Shown: one piece after another, positions 62,801 through 64,000 of the stretch
Layout: each line of letters opens with the position of its first letter
Numbering within the stretch: the stretch's first letter is position 1
Origin: Rhizobiaceae bacterium
Lineage (GTDB): Bacteria > Pseudomonadota > Alphaproteobacteria > Rhizobiales > Rhizobiaceae
DNA length: 64,000 nt
Direction of reading: 5' to 3'
NCBI GenBank assembly: GCA_014238155.1
Contig: JABABQ010000045.1
Coordinates: forward strand, 23,586 to 87,585
Notes under the pieces: model-generated
The model's input: only the letters and a program-made list of their open reading frames with translations
What the model was told of the DNA's origin: nothing
The model's database searches: none
Position numbers and translations under genes: made by a program

Positions 62801-63676
62801 ATGCTATATAATACACTGCGCCAATACGAATATGTCGTTGCCGTTGCCGAGCAAGGCAGCCTGACAAAAGCCGCCACGTTGCTGCATGTATCGCAACCAT
62901 CCCTGTCTGTGGCGATCACACGGGTTGAACAGAAACTGGGGCAGTCGATCTTCGTCCGTCGCAAGGGGGCAGCGATCGAGATAACGCCATATGGTCATCG
63001 GTTTATTCAACAGGCCCGCCGCCTGCTGCAAATGGCAAACGAGATTGAACACGGGGCGGACGCCCAAAATCCTTTCGTGTTGGGGTGTTTTGAAGACATC
63101 GCGCCGTGGTATCTTGCCCCTGCCCTGAAGAGCTTGCGGAGCAACTTTCCAGCGCAGGCATTTGAAGGGCTGGAGGGTCGTTTCGCCGCTTTGGCAACTG
63201 ACCTGAAGGAGGGGAAGGTCGATCTGGCAATCTCCTACGACATCGGATTTGAGGATCAATTCGAGTGCCTTAAAATCAAAGAGATCTCACCGGTTGCATT
63301 TATCTCAACCGAGCATCCCCTTTCAACGGCACCATCTGTGGATCTTCAACAACTCGTTGAACATCCACTTATCCTGTCTGCCGAAGACCTGTCGGAGGGA
63401 TATGTGTCGAAATTGTTTGAGCAGATGGGTCGGCGCCCGATTGTCGCTGCACGGACTGCATCGCTGGAAATGATGCGTTCACTTGCCGCACATGGGACAG
63501 GTATTGGCCTCAGCTACTCCCATCCCCCGACCTCAACGAGCTATGACGGACATCCTCTGGTGACGCGCCCGATTTCGTCACCGGAAGCTATCGCCGACAT
63601 TGTTCTGGTGTGGTCACGACTGCGGCAGGCCGACCGCCAATTCGATGACATATTGAACGTTATTAGATCAATATAA
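62801..63676 (+). CDS. LysR-family transcriptional regulator
   Basis: 291 residues. The winged helix is LRQYEYVVAVAEQGSLTKAATLLHVSQPSLSVAITRVEQKLGQSIFVRRKGAAIEITPYGHRF. The ligand-binding part starts with PFVLGCFEDIAPWYLAPALKSLRSNFP and has AAHGTGIGLSYSHP late. This subtype resembles LysR regulators that lack the classical effector-pocket spacing. It is divergent from phyH copy 2, with the palindrome immediately upstream of its start. Confidence 0.92.
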   Translation: MLYNTLRQYEYVVAVAEQGSLTKAATLLHVSQPSLSVAITRVEQKLGQSIFVRRKGAAIEITPYGHRFIQQARRLLQMANEIEHGADAQNPFVLGCFEDIAPWYLAPALKSLRSNFPAQAFEGLEGRFAALATDLKEGKVDLAISYDIGFEDQFECLKIKEISPVAFISTEHPLSTAPSVDLQQLVEHPLILSAEDLSEGYVSKLFEQMGRRPIVAARTASLEMMRSLAAHGTGIGLSYSHPPTSTSYDGHPLVTRPISSPEAIADIVLVWSRLRQADRQFDDILNVIRSI

Positions 63677-64000
63677 ACGACCGGCAAGTCGCAATGGCAG
63701 CGGTAAACTGTCTGCGCCAGGCACCAATTCGACAATCGGTTGAGCTTGAATGGTGGAGTTTACTATGCCGTCGATGAAACGGTCTAACCTGTACCACCTG
63801 TTATTCAATGGACTATTGGAATAGCTGAGATCTGGCCGAGGTAGAATGGCGGAGAGGAAGTCCGTATAACAGGTGTGCGCTTGAGTTCCAATTTGTTCGC
63901 TGATGCGCTAATATACTGTATGAACACAAAGTCCTACGTTCCGATCAGGTTGCTCTATACCGTGTGCGTTCGCTACCAACCGCTGCCAAGTGTGGGAACA
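63677..64000. other. Terminal region without a supported gene
   Basis: 324 bp after lysR. No convincing reading frame, repeat or RNA gene seen; anything beginning beyond 64000 is not visible. Confidence 0.4.

Overview
The window looks like a chromosomal stretch from a marine or host-associated alphaproteobacterium of the Hyphomicrobiales (Rhizobiales) type. The evidence is two Porin_2-family porins with the signature rhizobial N-terminus, a HutF-type histidine pathway, a Glx/Mgs-GlnT module, and many FCD-GntR, LysR and LuxR regulators. Base composition is moderately GC-rich by eye, with AT-rich islands at 4.4-4.8 kb and 13.9-14.6 kb. I see no rRNA, tRNA, CRISPR, prophage or intact insertion sequence, only two IS transposase remnants.

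Layout. 0-10 kb: an acyl-CoA synthetase cut by the window edge, a periplasmic repeat protein with a peptidoglycan-binding domain, two divergent porins sharing a perfect 92-bp inverted repeat, a PhoX/DUF839 protein, a RidA protein, a LuxR-type regulator and a PAS protein. 10-20 kb: a sulfatase, an SDR, a nicotinamidase-like protein lacking key catalytic residues, a Cys-rich secreted protein, an IS3-type remnant, a TetR with its operator followed by an FAD oxidoreductase, a winged-helix/hydrolase fusion, a VOC protein and a LysR. 20-30 kb: a flavin monooxygenase and a full histidine-utilisation set, hutF divergent from hutI-H-G-U, which takes histidine to glutamate through formiminoglutamate deiminase. 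A small membrane protein and an enolase-superfamily dehydratase follow.

30-39 kb is a plus-strand series: putative aldolase, PfkB kinase, glxB-glxC-glxD, glnT/gmaS-like, nanE, ROK kinase. A divergent cytidylyltransferase and CDP-alcohol phosphotransferase follow. 40-52 kb is a sialic-acid-like catabolic block. A GntR regulator heads a minus-strand operon with a family-5 solute-binding protein, two permeases, two ATPases and two sulfatases. Divergently, nanA is followed by another sulfatase. A perfect palindrome of the GntR type lies between them. 52-64 kb: AraC, a PhyH-type dioxygenase, an aldo/keto reductase fused to RidA, then a tightly overlapping operon (TIGR04076-like protein, aldo/keto reductase, five-gene Liv-type ABC transporter), and a second PhyH dioxygenase divergent from a LysR.

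How the genes fit together: nanA, nanE, a ROK kinase, an FCD-GntR regulator, a peptide-type ABC importer and three co-operonic sulfatases together suggest uptake, desulfation and breakdown of a sulfated sialic acid or related nonulosonate (inference). The strongest anomaly is the importer's binding protein. Its C-terminal lobe precedes its N-terminal lobe after a normal signal peptide, so it appears to be a circular permutation. Others are the nicotinamidase-like protein with three altered active-site positions, and long Gly-coding GGC/GGT tracts inserted into three enzymes of the 30-39 kb series.
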